A stretch of 64,000 bases of DNA. It comes from RGIG9608 sp045612365. GTDB taxonomy: Bacteria > Bacteroidota > Bacteroidia > Bacteroidales > Paludibacteraceae. Each line of letters starts with the position of its first letter. The stretch's first letter is position 1. Below the pieces are notes generated by a model that did not search any database, was not told the origin of the DNA, and worked only from the letters and a program-made list of their open reading frames with translations. Below, one piece after another: positions 1 to 8,208 of the stretch. The DNA lies in contig JAZKYY010000011.1 in NCBI GenBank assembly GCA_045612365.1, forward strand, positions 1 to 64,000, written 5' to 3'. Made by a program: the position numbers and the translations under genes.

Positions 1-1
1 T

Positions 2-604
2 GGCGATAGCAAATACGGTACTGCTTTGGCAGATAAGGTTGATTTGTTCGGTTGGAGTACAAGTGCTGCAAATTTCGGTGTAAGTACTTCTCAAGGTTAC
101 AAAGATTACTTAGGTACTTTTGTTGATTGGGGTACCAATCAGATAGGTGATGATGTTCCTAATACTTGGCGCACTTTGACCTACGATGAGTGGAATTATC
201 TTCGAAATAGTCGTCCAAACGCCTCTTCTCTCAAGGGTGTTGCTCAAGTTAATGGTGTAAATGGATTGATATTGTTGCCTGATGGTTGGTCTTGCCCTGA
301 TGGTATTACCTTTAAGTCAGGTTTTCATGATAATTGGGGCGTAGAAAATTATGCTGCTTACCAAACCTTCTCCGCCGACCAGTGGTCAAAAATGGAAGTA
401 GCAGGTGCAGTTTTCTTGCCTGCTGCTGGCGACCGCCAGGGCTCAGCGGTGTCCGGCTTGCAGTACGGCGGCGACTATTGGTCTGCCACTGAGTACGATA
501 GCGACGGCGCGTACTACTTCCTCTTCGGCTCCGGCGGTGCGATCATGTACGGCGGCCTCATGCGCTACCACTGCCACTGTGTGCGTTTGGTTAAGGATTT
601 ATAA
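2..604 (+). CDS. Surface-type protein with C-type-lectin-like C-terminus, 5' end missing
   Basis: The reading frame is open from the first bases of the window to the TAA at 602-604, so the gene starts upstream; a TTG at 26 is only an in-frame codon. About 200 residues are visible. The C-terminus has the order GGDYWSATEYD, a run rich in G, Y, F and S, and a final CVRLV. This matches the compact lectin-like or FISUMP/DUF1566-like ends common on Bacteroidales surface proteins and on targets of diversity-generating retroelements (family knowledge). The first two thirds use AT-rich codons and contain many Asn; the last 50 codons (428-577) contain no Asn and 33 of 50 end in C. Its function is probably ligand binding at the surface, by inference. 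No reverse transcriptase or template repeat lies in the window. Confidence 0.75.
   Translation, partial: GDSKYGTALADKVDLFGWSTSAANFGVSTSQGYKDYLGTFVDWGTNQIGDDVPNTWRTLTYDEWNYLRNSRPNASSLKGVAQVNGVNGLILLPDGWSCPDGITFKSGFHDNWGVENYAAYQTFSADQWSKMEVAGAVFLPAAGDRQGSAVSGLQYGGDYWSATEYDSDGAYYFLFGSGGAIMYGGLMRYHCHCVRLVKDL
428..577 (+). other. Variable-repeat-like GC-rich gene end (DGR candidate)
   Basis: By my count these 150 bases are 98/150 G+C against a strongly AT-rich surrounding, only 22 are A, and 33 of 50 codons are NNC: Gly, Tyr, Asp, Phe, Leu, Ser, Ile, Arg, His and Cys all share a final C, and AAC itself is absent. Retroelement template repeats carry AAC codons whose two adenines are mutagenised, which yields exactly NNC codons for these amino acids. 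Conserved framework residues (YWS at 476-484, VRLV at 581-592) frame the varied positions. The alternative is acquisition of a GC-rich segment by recombination with a paralogue. Confidence 0.5.
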
Positions 605-643
605 AAATTTCGCAAAAATGCTGTAAAGCATTTCAGCGAAATT
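605..643 (+). other. Hairpin directly after the variable-repeat-like gene
   Basis: Perfect outer arms AAATTTCGC (605-613) and GCGAAATTT (635-643) enclose a second stem, AAATGCT with AGCATTT. It starts at the stop codon. Diversity-generating retroelements often have a hairpin just past the variable repeat; it could equally be an mRNA 3' structure. Confidence 0.6.
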
Positions 644-662
644 TGAGAGCATCTATAAAATT

Positions 663-701
663 CTTGATTTTGTCCGCGGCTTGCTCCGTGGCAAAATCGA
701 G
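663..701 (+). other. Second GC-rich hairpin downstream of gene end
   Basis: CTTGATTTTG (663-672) pairs with CAAAATCGAG (692-701), and CCGCGG (674-679) with CCGTGG (686-691) using G-U pairs, with one bulged T and a six-base loop. No U-run follows, so it is not an obvious terminator. Confidence 0.55.
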
Positions 702-718
702 TGAGAAAATTTTTGAAA

Positions 719-754
719 AAAAACCGCACCCTGTCAAGGGGGGCGGTTTTTTTT
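719..754 (+). terminator. Intrinsic terminator of the surface-protein gene
   Basis: An AACCGC arm and a GCGGTT arm with inner CCC/GGG pairing enclose a short loop; eight T follow. The A-run on the left would also let it serve the convergent HAD gene. Confidence 0.8.
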
Positions 755-767
755 CTATGAGATAGGG

Positions 768-1457
768 TTATAATATCTCTTTTATTTCAATGAGTTTTTC
801 GATGTCGTAGGTTGCGGCAAAAGGTGTTGGTTGTTGCTTGGGGTTGAAAAATATTTGGTCGATTCCTGCGTTTTTTGCTCCCACAATGTCGGCTTCCCAG
901 TCGTCGCCCACCAAAATGCACGATTTGGCATTGCACTTTGCCGTTTGCAGTGCGTGCTGAAATAGCCGAACGTCGGGTTTGTTGATGCCAACGTCATCCG
1001 AAAGTATCACCCCGTCGAAGAAATGGAGGATTTGTGAATTTTTCAGTTTTTTGTACTGAACTTCGCGGAAACCATTAGAAAGAATGTAAAGTTGGTATTT
1101 TCCCTTGACATGTTTCAACGTTTCCACGCAACCCTCTATCAGGTTGGTTTGTAGTGCTAGAGTTTCCAAATACTTTTCCCCAAACTGTAGGGCAAGTTCC
1201 TCACTTTCTGCTCCAACTTTTTTTAGAGGGAAAAGAAATCGCTCTTTGGTCAGAAAGTCTTTAGTAATTTCGTTTTTGCGATAGAGCGCCCAGAGTTCCT
1301 TGTTTTTCTCGTGATAAAGCGTGTAAAATTGTTCAAAATCATCAAAAAAGCGCTCAAAACGGAATTCCTGAAAGTTTGTTTGTAAACTGATTTTTGAATT
1401 TTTTTCAAAATCCCAAAGTGTGTGGTCGAGGTCGAAAAACAGTGTAGTGTACGACAT
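768..1457 (-). CDS. HAD-superfamily phosphatase, YjjG-like
   Basis: A 229-residue haloacid-dehalogenase hydrolase. Motif I is DLDHT (residues 9-13, both catalytic Asp), motif II LSNG (about 126-129), the motif III lysine lies in NKPD (about 159), and motif IV is GDDWEAD (about 183-189). A helical cap lies between motifs I and II. Length and the DLDHTLW signature match the YjjG family of pyrimidine 5'-nucleotidases, which dephosphorylate non-canonical nucleotides in the cytosol; the substrate here is inferred. It stands alone, convergent with the gene at 2-604 and divergent from mutA. Confidence 0.85.
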   Translation of the reverse strand: MSYTTLFFDLDHTLWDFEKNSKISLQTNFQEFRFERFFDDFEQFYTLYHEKNKELWALYRKNEITKDFLTKERFLFPLKKVGAESEELALQFGEKYLETLALQTNLIEGCVETLKHVKGKYQLYILSNGFREVQYKKLKNSQILHFFDGVILSDDVGINKPDVRLFQHALQTAKCNAKSCILVGDDWEADIVGAKNAGIDQIFFNPKQQPTPFAATYDIEKLIEIKEIL

Positions 1458-1488
1458 ATCTTTTTCTGCAAAAATAATGGGTTTTTGT

Positions 1489-1518
1489 TTTGTATGTTAG
1501 TTTTTAAGCGTAATTTTG
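1489..1518 (+). promoter_or_regulatory. Promoter of mutA-mutB
   Basis: TTTG (1489-1492), 18-base spacer, TAATTTTG (1511-1518): the Bacteroidetes -33/-7 consensus. Transcription would start near 1525, giving a leader of about 55 bases. Confidence 0.7.
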
Positions 1519-1579
1519 TTAGCTTTTTGAAATAGAAGAGACAATAAAAAAATAAAAATATTAATAATCAGTTTGTAAT

Positions 1580-3439
1580 ATGGCAGAAAAAAAATTAAAT
1601 CTTTTGGCTGATTTTCCAGCTATTTCTACTCAGGAATGGATGGATAAAATCACTGCAGATCTTAAAGGTGCCGATTTTTCTAAAAAACTTATTTGGCGCA
1701 CAACAGAGGGATTCGATGTAATGCCTTTTTATCGTGCAGAAGACATCGAGGATTTGCAAATAAAAAACTCCGTACCAGGAAAATTTCCTTTCGTGCGAGG
1801 AACAAAAGCTAATAACGAATGGTTGGTGCGTCAGGATATCAATGCTAAGGCTTGTGTAAAAAGCGCCAACGCCAAAGCTTTGGACGTGTTGTGTAAAGGC
1901 GTAGATTCGCTTTGCTTCCAATTGGGCAAGGACCTATCGGCCGAAGTGATTGAAACTTTGTTGGCGGGTATCAAAGCCGATGCTATTGAACTTAACTTCA
2001 AAGTTTGCGTGCGCAAAGCTCCTGAATTGGCAACCTTGCTAGTTGCTTACTTTAAAAAAGAAAACTACGATCTTGCTACTTTGAAAGGTTCTATTTGCTG
2101 CGACCCTATCAATGCCATGCTAACCAAAGGCAAAGCATTGAGCGCAAGCGAGGTAACCGAGATTGCGAAAACCGCTATCGAGGCTGCAGCTGAGTTACCA
2201 AAATACCGCATGATTGGTGTAAATGCAGTAAGTTTGAACAATGCTGGTGTTTACTGCTCGCAAGAGTTGGGATACGCTTTGGCATGGGGAAACCAATATT
2301 TGGAAATGCTTACTGAGGCAGGTGTAGATGTTGACACTGCTGCAAAATCCATCAAATTTGCTTTTGGTATTGGTGGTAACTACTTTATGGAAATTGCAAA
2401 ATTCCGTGCTGCTCGTTTGTTGTGGGCAAAAATTGTGGAAGCGTATGCTCCTCAATGCACTTGTTCTGCTAAATTGAAAGCACATGCGGTAACTAGCACT
2501 TACAATAAAACAGTTTACGATGCTCACGTAAATCTGTTGCGTACCCAAACCGAAGCAATGAGTGCTGCTTTGGGTGGAGTTGATTCGATCACCGTATTGC
2601 CTTTTGATGTTACTTATCAAGCTCCAGACGATTTCTCGGAACGTATTGCTCGCAATCAGCAATTGTTGCTCAAAGAAGAATCTCACTTCGACAAGGTGGT
2701 CGATCCATCTGCAGGTTCGTATTATATCGAGAACCTAACAAGTAACATTGCTGCTGAAGCATGGAAAATTTTCTTGGAAATACAATCTGAAGGCGGTTTC
2801 TTTGCTGCTGTAGAGGGCGGAAAAATTCAACAAGCAGTAAAAGCAACTTCGGCTAAGCGATTGAAAGACGTTTCTGCTCGCAAAGAAATTCTTTTGGGAA
2901 CAAATCAATTCCCTAACTTCAGCGAAATGGCTGCAGAAAAGATTACAAAAGAAGCTTGTGCTTGCAAGTGCGGATGTGCGGTAGAAACAGGCATTGAGGC
3001 CTTGCCAACAGCTCGTGCAGCAGAAGAGTTTGAGGCGTTGCGTTTGGCAACCGAGCGTTCAGGAAAACGTCCAAAAGCATTTATGCTTACAATTGGAAAC
3101 TTAGCTATGCGTTTGGCTCGTGCTCAATTCTCTTGCAACTTCTTTGCTTGTGCAGGTTATGAGGTAATTGATAATCTTGGATTTGATACTGTAGAGGCCG
3201 GTGTAGAAGCAGCTCAAAAAGCTGGTGCTGATATTGTAGTACTTTGCTCAAGTGACGATGAATATGCAGAATTGGCTCCAAAAGCCTTTGCAGCAATAGT
3301 TGGCAAACAAGAATTTGTTGTGGCTGGTGCTCCTGCTTGTATGGAAGATTTGAAAGCTGTAGGAATTGAAAACTTTATTCATGTTCGAGTAAATGTACTT
3401 GATACGTTGAAAGCATTTAATGAAAAACTTATAAAGTAA
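1580..3439 (+). CDS. mutA: Methylmalonyl-CoA mutase small subunit
   Basis: A 619-residue protein with the N-terminal mutase TIM-barrel and a C-terminal Rossmann-like domain that resembles the B12-binding fold but lacks the DxHxxG cobalamin motif (see around residues 490-560). This is typical of the non-catalytic small subunit of the heterodimeric enzyme. A Cys-rich insert (CACKCGC, about residue 455) joins the domains. With MutB it interconverts succinyl-CoA and (R)-methylmalonyl-CoA in the succinate-propionate pathway in the cytosol. mutB follows after 12 bases, forming an operon with the promoter at 1489-1518. Confidence 0.95.
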   Translation: MAEKKLNLLADFPAISTQEWMDKITADLKGADFSKKLIWRTTEGFDVMPFYRAEDIEDLQIKNSVPGKFPFVRGTKANNEWLVRQDINAKACVKSANAKALDVLCKGVDSLCFQLGKDLSAEVIETLLAGIKADAIELNFKVCVRKAPELATLLVAYFKKENYDLATLKGSICCDPINAMLTKGKALSASEVTEIAKTAIEAAAELPKYRMIGVNAVSLNNAGVYCSQELGYALAWGNQYLEMLTEAGVDVDTAAKSIKFAFGIGGNYFMEIAKFRAARLLWAKIVEAYAPQCTCSAKLKAHAVTSTYNKTVYDAHVNLLRTQTEAMSAALGGVDSITVLPFDVTYQAPDDFSERIARNQQLLLKEESHFDKVVDPSAGSYYIENLTSNIAAEAWKIFLEIQSEGGFFAAVEGGKIQQAVKATSAKRLKDVSARKEILLGTNQFPNFSEMAAEKITKEACACKCGCAVETGIEALPTARAAEEFEALRLATERSGKRPKAFMLTIGNLAMRLARAQFSCNFFACAGYEVIDNLGFDTVEAGVEAAQKAGADIVVLCSSDDEYAELAPKAFAAIVGKQEFVVAGAPACMEDLKAVGIENFIHVRVNVLDTLKAFNEKLIK

Positions 3440-3451
3440 AAAAAAGAAATC

Positions 3452-5596
3452 ATGAAACCAGATTTTAGTAAAATAGATATAAAAAATGTTGCAGCAAGTA
3501 AAACCGATGCAAGCAACGCAGAAAATTGGTTGACTCCCGAGCAAATAGAGGTGAAGCCAATCTATACTAGTGAGGATCTTAAAGGTCTCGAACATTTGAA
3601 TTATGCGGCAGGTCTTCCTCCATTTTTGCGTGGACCTTATAGCGGTATGTATCCAATGCGTCCTTGGACTATTCGTCAGTATGCAGGTTTTTCTACTGCT
3701 GAGGAATCAAATGCGTTCTATCGTCGTAACTTGGCTGCAGGTCAAAAAGGTCTTTCGGTGGCATTTGACTTGGCGACTCACCGTGGATACGATGCCGATC
3801 ACGAACGTGTAGTTGGTGATGTTGGTAAAGCTGGGGTTTCTATTTGTTCGGTTGAAGATATGAAGGTTTTGTTCGACGGAATTCCTTTGAACAAGATGTC
3901 CGTGTCTATGACAATGAACGGGGGTGTGCTTCCTGTTATGGCATTCTATATCAATGCTGGATTAGAACAAGGAGCAAAACTTGAAGAGATGGCAGGAACA
4001 ATTCAAAACGATATTTTGAAGGAATTTATGGTGCGTAACACTTATATCTATCCTCCAAAATTTTCGATGAAGATTATTGCTGATATTTTTGAGTATACCT
4101 CTAAAAATATGCCAAAATTCAACTCGATTTCTATTTCGGGTTATCACATGCAAGAAGCAGGTGCAACCGCTGATATTGAGTTGGCTTACACATTGGCTGA
4201 TGGTTTGGAATATTTGCGTGCAGGTGTAAATGCAGGTATGGATATCGATGCGTTTGCTCCTCGCTTGTCATTCTTCTGGGCAATTGGCATGAACCACTTT
4301 ATGGAAATTGCTAAAATGCGTGCAGGTCGTATGCTTTGGGCTAAAATTGTGAAACAATTTAATCCTAAAAATCCAAAGTCATTAGCGCTTCGTACGCACT
4401 CTCAAACATCGGGGTGGTCACTTACTGAGCAAGATCCGTTCAATAACGTTGGTCGTACTTGTATCGAAGCAATGGGTGCTGCTCTAGGTCATACTCAGTC
4501 GTTGCATACCAATGCATTGGACGAAGCAATTGCTCTTCCAACGGATTTCTCGGCTCGTATTGCTCGTAACACACAGATTTATATCCAGGAAGAGACTAAA
4601 ATATGTAAAGAAGTAGATCCATGGGCTGGTTCTTATTACATTGAAGCGTTGACTAACGAGTTGGCAGAAAAAGCTTGGGCTTTGATCGAAGAAGTGGAAA
4701 AACTTGGCGGTATGGCTGCAGCAATTGAAACAGGTATACCTAAAATGCGTATCGAAGAAGCTGCTGCTCGTACTCAAGCTCGTATTGATTCAGGCGCACA
4801 AACAATTGTTGGTATTAACAAATATCGTCTTGAACACGAAGATCCAATTGATATTTTGGAAGTGGATAATACCGCAGTTCGTAAACAACAAATCGAACGT
4901 TTGAAAGAGCTTAAATCTGGTCGCGACGAGGCTGCTGTTCAACGTGCGTTGGCTGCAATTACAGCTTGTGTGCAAGATTTTGCTGATGGTAAAAAATCAG
5001 ACGATAACTTGCTCGACTTGGCAGTTAAAGCTGCAGCAGTACGTGCAACATTAGGAGAAATTTCGGATGCCTGCGAAACTGTAGTAGGACGTTATAAAGC
5101 AACAATTAGAACAATTTCAGGAGTGTATAGTGCAGGAACAAAAAATGATGCAGACTTCCAAAAAGCTTGTCAGTTGACAGCTGAGTTTGCAAAGAAAGAA
5201 GGTCGTCAACCTCGTATTATGATTGCAAAAATGGGTCAAGATGGACACGATCGTGGTGCAAAAGTTGTGGCTACGGGTTATGCAGATTGTGGTTTTGATG
5301 TGGATATGGGGCCATTGTTCCAAACACCAGCCGAAGCAGCTAAACAAGCAGTGGAAAATGACGTTCACGTACTTGGTGTTTCTTCACTCGCTGCAGGTCA
5401 TAAAACTTTGGTTCCACAAGTAATTGATGAGTTGAAAAAACTTGGACGTGAAGACATTATGGTAATTGCTGGAGGTGTAATTCCTGCTCAAGATTACGAT
5501 TTCTTGTATAAAGCAGGTGTGGCAGCTATTTTTGGTCCAGGTTCTCCTGTGGCTAAATCGGCTAGTACTATTATGGAACTTTTGATGGCTGAGTAA
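3452..5596 (+). CDS. mutB: Methylmalonyl-CoA mutase large (catalytic) subunit
   Basis: A 714-residue catalytic subunit. The barrel domain covers roughly residues 30-560 and includes the HYRGPY-like stretch FLRGPYSGMY; the C-terminal cobalamin domain carries DGHDRG with the cobalt-ligand His at about residue 599, and GGVIP near the end. It performs the adenosylcobalamin radical isomerisation. It is the second gene of the mutAB operon and is followed by an intrinsic terminator. No meaB or epimerase gene is adjacent, unlike in some Bacteroidetes. Confidence 0.97.
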   Translation: MKPDFSKIDIKNVAASKTDASNAENWLTPEQIEVKPIYTSEDLKGLEHLNYAAGLPPFLRGPYSGMYPMRPWTIRQYAGFSTAEESNAFYRRNLAAGQKGLSVAFDLATHRGYDADHERVVGDVGKAGVSICSVEDMKVLFDGIPLNKMSVSMTMNGGVLPVMAFYINAGLEQGAKLEEMAGTIQNDILKEFMVRNTYIYPPKFSMKIIADIFEYTSKNMPKFNSISISGYHMQEAGATADIELAYTLADGLEYLRAGVNAGMDIDAFAPRLSFFWAIGMNHFMEIAKMRAGRMLWAKIVKQFNPKNPKSLALRTHSQTSGWSLTEQDPFNNVGRTCIEAMGAALGHTQSLHTNALDEAIALPTDFSARIARNTQIYIQEETKICKEVDPWAGSYYIEALTNELAEKAWALIEEVEKLGGMAAAIETGIPKMRIEEAAARTQARIDSGAQTIVGINKYRLEHEDPIDILEVDNTAVRKQQIERLKELKSGRDEAAVQRALAAITACVQDFADGKKSDDNLLDLAVKAAAVRATLGEISDACETVVGRYKATIRTISGVYSAGTKNDADFQKACQLTAEFAKKEGRQPRIMIAKMGQDGHDRGAKVVATGYADCGFDVDMGPLFQTPAEAAKQAVENDVHVLGVSSLAAGHKTLVPQVIDELKKLGREDIMVIAGGVIPAQDYDFLYKAGVAAIFGPGSPVAKSASTIMELLMAE

Positions 5597-5620
5597 CGTC
5601 AGTTTGTTTCTAATAAAAAA

Positions 5621-5652
5621 AAGAGGCGGGTAGAGATATCCGTCTCTTTTTT
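5621..5652 (+). terminator. Terminator of mutAB
   Basis: AAGAGGCGG pairs with CCGTCTCTT (one G-U) over a short loop, then a T-run. A-rich and T-rich flanks make it usable by the convergent AraC gene as well. Confidence 0.8.
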
Positions 5653-5664
5653 GTATTTGATATG

Positions 5665-6516
5665 TTATAACTTTCTATACTCCTTCGGACTCATTCCTGT
5701 TTCACGACGGAAGAAGCGTGAAAAAAGCGTTGCTTCGTTGAAACCAAGTTGAAAAGCAATTTCGCAGTTGCTCATTTCAGAGTGTTTCAGTAGAACTTTT
5801 GCTTGTAAAATAGTACGTTCATTGAGCCACTTCATTACGGTTTGTCCGCTTTGCTGACGAACAACTGCGGAAAGGTGATTTGGAGTAAGCAGTAGTTGCT
5901 TGGCGTAAAATTTTACATTACGTTGAGTAGCTCCAAATTTTGCTACAAGGTCAAGAAACCTCTGCATGATTTGTTCGCTACGCGATAGTTGTTGTGTAGA
6001 TTGTTTGTCGGATTGTTGCTGAATATGTTTAAGGTCGTTGAACAATGCAGATTGCAGATATTCTATTGTTTGCATAGAGAAATTCTCTTTGTGGAGAACT
6101 TCCCAAATCAAGTCCATGTAGCGTCCAACTCGTTCAAAATCGTTAGTAGACAATCGCAGTTGTGTGCTACGTGGAAAAGAAATAGGCAAGTGTTTGAATG
6201 AAAAAGCTTGCACATTGAAATCAGCGGATACATCTGTGATTTCGATATATGTGTTTTCCGTAATGATAAAAACATCTCCTTTTTGCAGGTTGTAAGGTAA
6301 AAGATTGATGCGAAAAGTAGCAGTGCCAGACAGCACACGAGTCAAACGTCCCACTTCTACATATTGTGGGGAGTTAACTTTGTCCAACATAGATTGTTTA
6401 ACCGCAGAGAGCATATTGCGGAAGAAAACAAATTCATTTGAAATAAATGCTTCAGAATTGCTTTTAACAAATCCATTGAGCATGTCAGGACGGAGTATGT
6501 TGCTTTTTGTTTTCAT
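5665..6516 (-). CDS. AraC-family transcriptional regulator
   Basis: A 283-residue protein: the N-terminal half is a cupin-like sensor region (about 20-160) and the C-terminal 100 residues carry two helix-turn-helix motifs of the AraC type, including NHLSAVVRQQSG, FQLGFNEATLFSRFFRR and the closing GMSPKEYRKL. It is transcribed away from the two HXXEE membrane protein genes, across a 158-base divergent spacer, so it is a natural candidate regulator of them. The effector is unknown. Confidence 0.9.
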   Translation of the reverse strand: MKTKSNILRPDMLNGFVKSNSEAFISNEFVFFRNMLSAVKQSMLDKVNSPQYVEVGRLTRVLSGTATFRINLLPYNLQKGDVFIITENTYIEITDVSADFNVQAFSFKHLPISFPRSTQLRLSTNDFERVGRYMDLIWEVLHKENFSMQTIEYLQSALFNDLKHIQQQSDKQSTQQLSRSEQIMQRFLDLVAKFGATQRNVKFYAKQLLLTPNHLSAVVRQQSGQTVMKWLNERTILQAKVLLKHSEMSNCEIAFQLGFNEATLFSRFFRRETGMSPKEYRKL

Positions 6517-6674
6517 AATCGGTGCAAAAGTGCTGTAAAATCGTGATATTTACAAATGAAAGATTAAATTTCGTTGGATTTGTATATTCTTTCGTTGAAA
6601 TGGTTAATTTTTTATAGACGAAAAAACGTAATCTTGCAAATAGGAAATTTTAACTATTTTAAAAATTTAAAGAT

Positions 6675-7301
6675 ATGAGAAAGTTAGGTTTATTTTTATT
6701 GAAAAACAACATTCATTTGATGACGTTCATTTTTATAGCATGGGCTGTTTGGGCAGGTTTCAATTGGACAGAACTTGTATTGGTTCAGAAACTTGTTTTG
6801 GGTTTGTATGCATGGCTGATAATACATGAGTACGAGGAGGGTTACAAAAATCGTTTTCTTGACCTTATGCTTGGTCGGGTAATGGGTATTGATCATCGAA
6901 CACTTACTCCCGGAAGAGCACACTTGGCACAGGCATTATATATTACAATTGTTTTTTCGTTGGCAATCGTATTTCCAAATCAATTATGGATGTGTTTTAG
7001 TTTGATTGTTCTTTGCATTTTTGAAGGATTTATTCATAATTGGGGTATATTCATGTTTCGTTTGAAAGGTGTTTCTCCGGGTTGGTGGACTGCGATTGGA
7101 ATGGCCGCTTATGCCATTTGGGCAATTATACAGATTAACCAAAATATAGAATATAACGGTATTCAATGGCTTTGGGGAATCTTTTTTTTCTTTGTTTGTT
7201 TTATAATGATGGAGATGGTGTTTCAAAGTCTTATTGGCAGTTCTCCAAGTAGAATGATAAATGCTTTCAAAGCATTCATTAAACAACGTTTCGGAAAATA
7301 A
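6675..7301 (+). CDS. HXXEE-domain membrane protein (first of pair)
   Basis: A 208-residue polytopic protein with about six hydrophobic segments. The motif HEYEE (His51, Glu54, Glu55) sits in the second segment and defines the HXXEE family, whose function is unknown; the acidic/His motif in a membrane context suggests metal binding or a membrane-embedded enzyme, by inference only. The gene is divergent from an AraC regulator and is followed 25 bases later by a second HXXEE gene of low similarity. Confidence 0.75.
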   Translation: MRKLGLFLLKNNIHLMTFIFIAWAVWAGFNWTELVLVQKLVLGLYAWLIIHEYEEGYKNRFLDLMLGRVMGIDHRTLTPGRAHLAQALYITIVFSLAIVFPNQLWMCFSLIVLCIFEGFIHNWGIFMFRLKGVSPGWWTAIGMAAYAIWAIIQINQNIEYNGIQWLWGIFFFFVCFIMMEMVFQSLIGSSPSRMINAFKAFIKQRFGK

Positions 7302-7326
7302 ATTATCAATAAAAATTTTTATCACT

Positions 7327-8064
7327 ATGGATTATCACGAATTAATTTCAAAAGGTCTTACTTGTGAGCCTTACAGTATGTTCTTCCATGTATGGCCATG
7401 GATAGGGCTTGGAGCGGCAATTGTTCTGCTTATTCTTATTTTCTGTACAGACTTTTTGCGTTCAGACAAGAGTAAATCTCGTTTCTTCGACCCAGTTTCA
7501 CTAGCATGGATGGGAGCGGTTATTTATATGCTGCATAACGTAGAGGAATACGGAGTTGATATGTATGGAAATGCTCAAGCTTTTAGTACTTTGATGTATC
7601 AACTTTTAGGTGTGCGTATTGGTGAGGCCGCATTCTTATGTTGTAATCTTGGTTTGGTATGGGTGGCAGGTCCGTTGATGGCTGTTATGGCTCAAAAAGG
7701 TTATCATCGTGCTGCAGTTGGTATGGCATTTATTGAACTTGTGAATGGCACGATGCATATTGTTCAAGCAATTAATCTTGGTTGTTACAATCCGGGATTG
7801 CTGAATGCTATATTATTGTGTTATCCAATGGGAATATGGACTTTGTATGTGTTGTATGGAAGGGAAAATTTTCCAAAAATAGATATGTTGTGGATGTTTC
7901 TAATGGCGTTGTTTGCTCACGTTTTATTGATATTGGGTATAGTTGTGGCAACTAAAATTGGCATACCTGATTGGGTGCAAGGGTTGATTATGGTAGTGGA
8001 TAACGCCTGCCTTGTTTTATTCTGCTGGCTTATTGGAAGAAAAAGTAAATTTGTAAAAATATAG
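7327..8064 (+). CDS. HXXEE-domain membrane protein (second of pair)
   Basis: The start is placed at ATG 7327 (MDYHELIS), because an earlier in-frame ATG at 7261 lies within the preceding gene and adds a non-hydrophobic extension. The protein is 245 residues with about seven membrane segments and the motif HNVEE (His70, Glu73, Glu74), again inside a hydrophobic stretch. A second His/Glu cluster (about residues 140-150, IELVNGTMHIVQ) mirrors one in the first protein. It probably forms a functional pair with its neighbour; reaction unknown. Confidence 0.75.
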   Translation: MDYHELISKGLTCEPYSMFFHVWPWIGLGAAIVLLILIFCTDFLRSDKSKSRFFDPVSLAWMGAVIYMLHNVEEYGVDMYGNAQAFSTLMYQLLGVRIGEAAFLCCNLGLVWVAGPLMAVMAQKGYHRAAVGMAFIELVNGTMHIVQAINLGCYNPGLLNAILLCYPMGIWTLYVLYGRENFPKIDMLWMFLMALFAHVLLILGIVVATKIGIPDWVQGLIMVVDNACLVLFCWLIGRKSKFVKI

Positions 8065-8088
8065 AAATCAATTCTTTAATTATGTATG

Positions 8089-8124
8089 AGCGATTGCCTA
8101 TGTTAAGGGAGTCGCTTTTTTTTT
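8089..8124 (+). terminator. Terminator of HXXEE pair
   Basis: AGCGA and TCGCT arms with inner CCT/AGG pairing, followed by nine T. Confidence 0.7.
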
Positions 8125-8139
8125 GTAGCGATAATATTA

Positions 8140-8171
8140 TTTGTTTTTCTAATAAATTTGACTTACATTTG
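8140..8171 (+). promoter_or_regulatory. Promoter of the dehydratase activase gene
   Basis: TTTG (8140-8143), 20-base spacer, TACATTTG (8164-8171). It lies 38 bases upstream of the ATG. Confidence 0.6.
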
Positions 8172-8208
8172 CGTTTGACAATAGTGTCAGTTTTTTTGAA
8201 GAAAAATT

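Noticed and set aside
405..626. A second frame inside the gene end at 428-577
   Set aside because: It arises from the GC-rich codons of the real frame in +1 and consists of low-complexity Ala, Ser, Thr and Cys.
7261..7326. Upstream start for the second HXXEE protein
   Set aside because: It overlaps the end of the first HXXEE gene and encodes a polar extension; ATG 7327 gives the expected short N-terminus.
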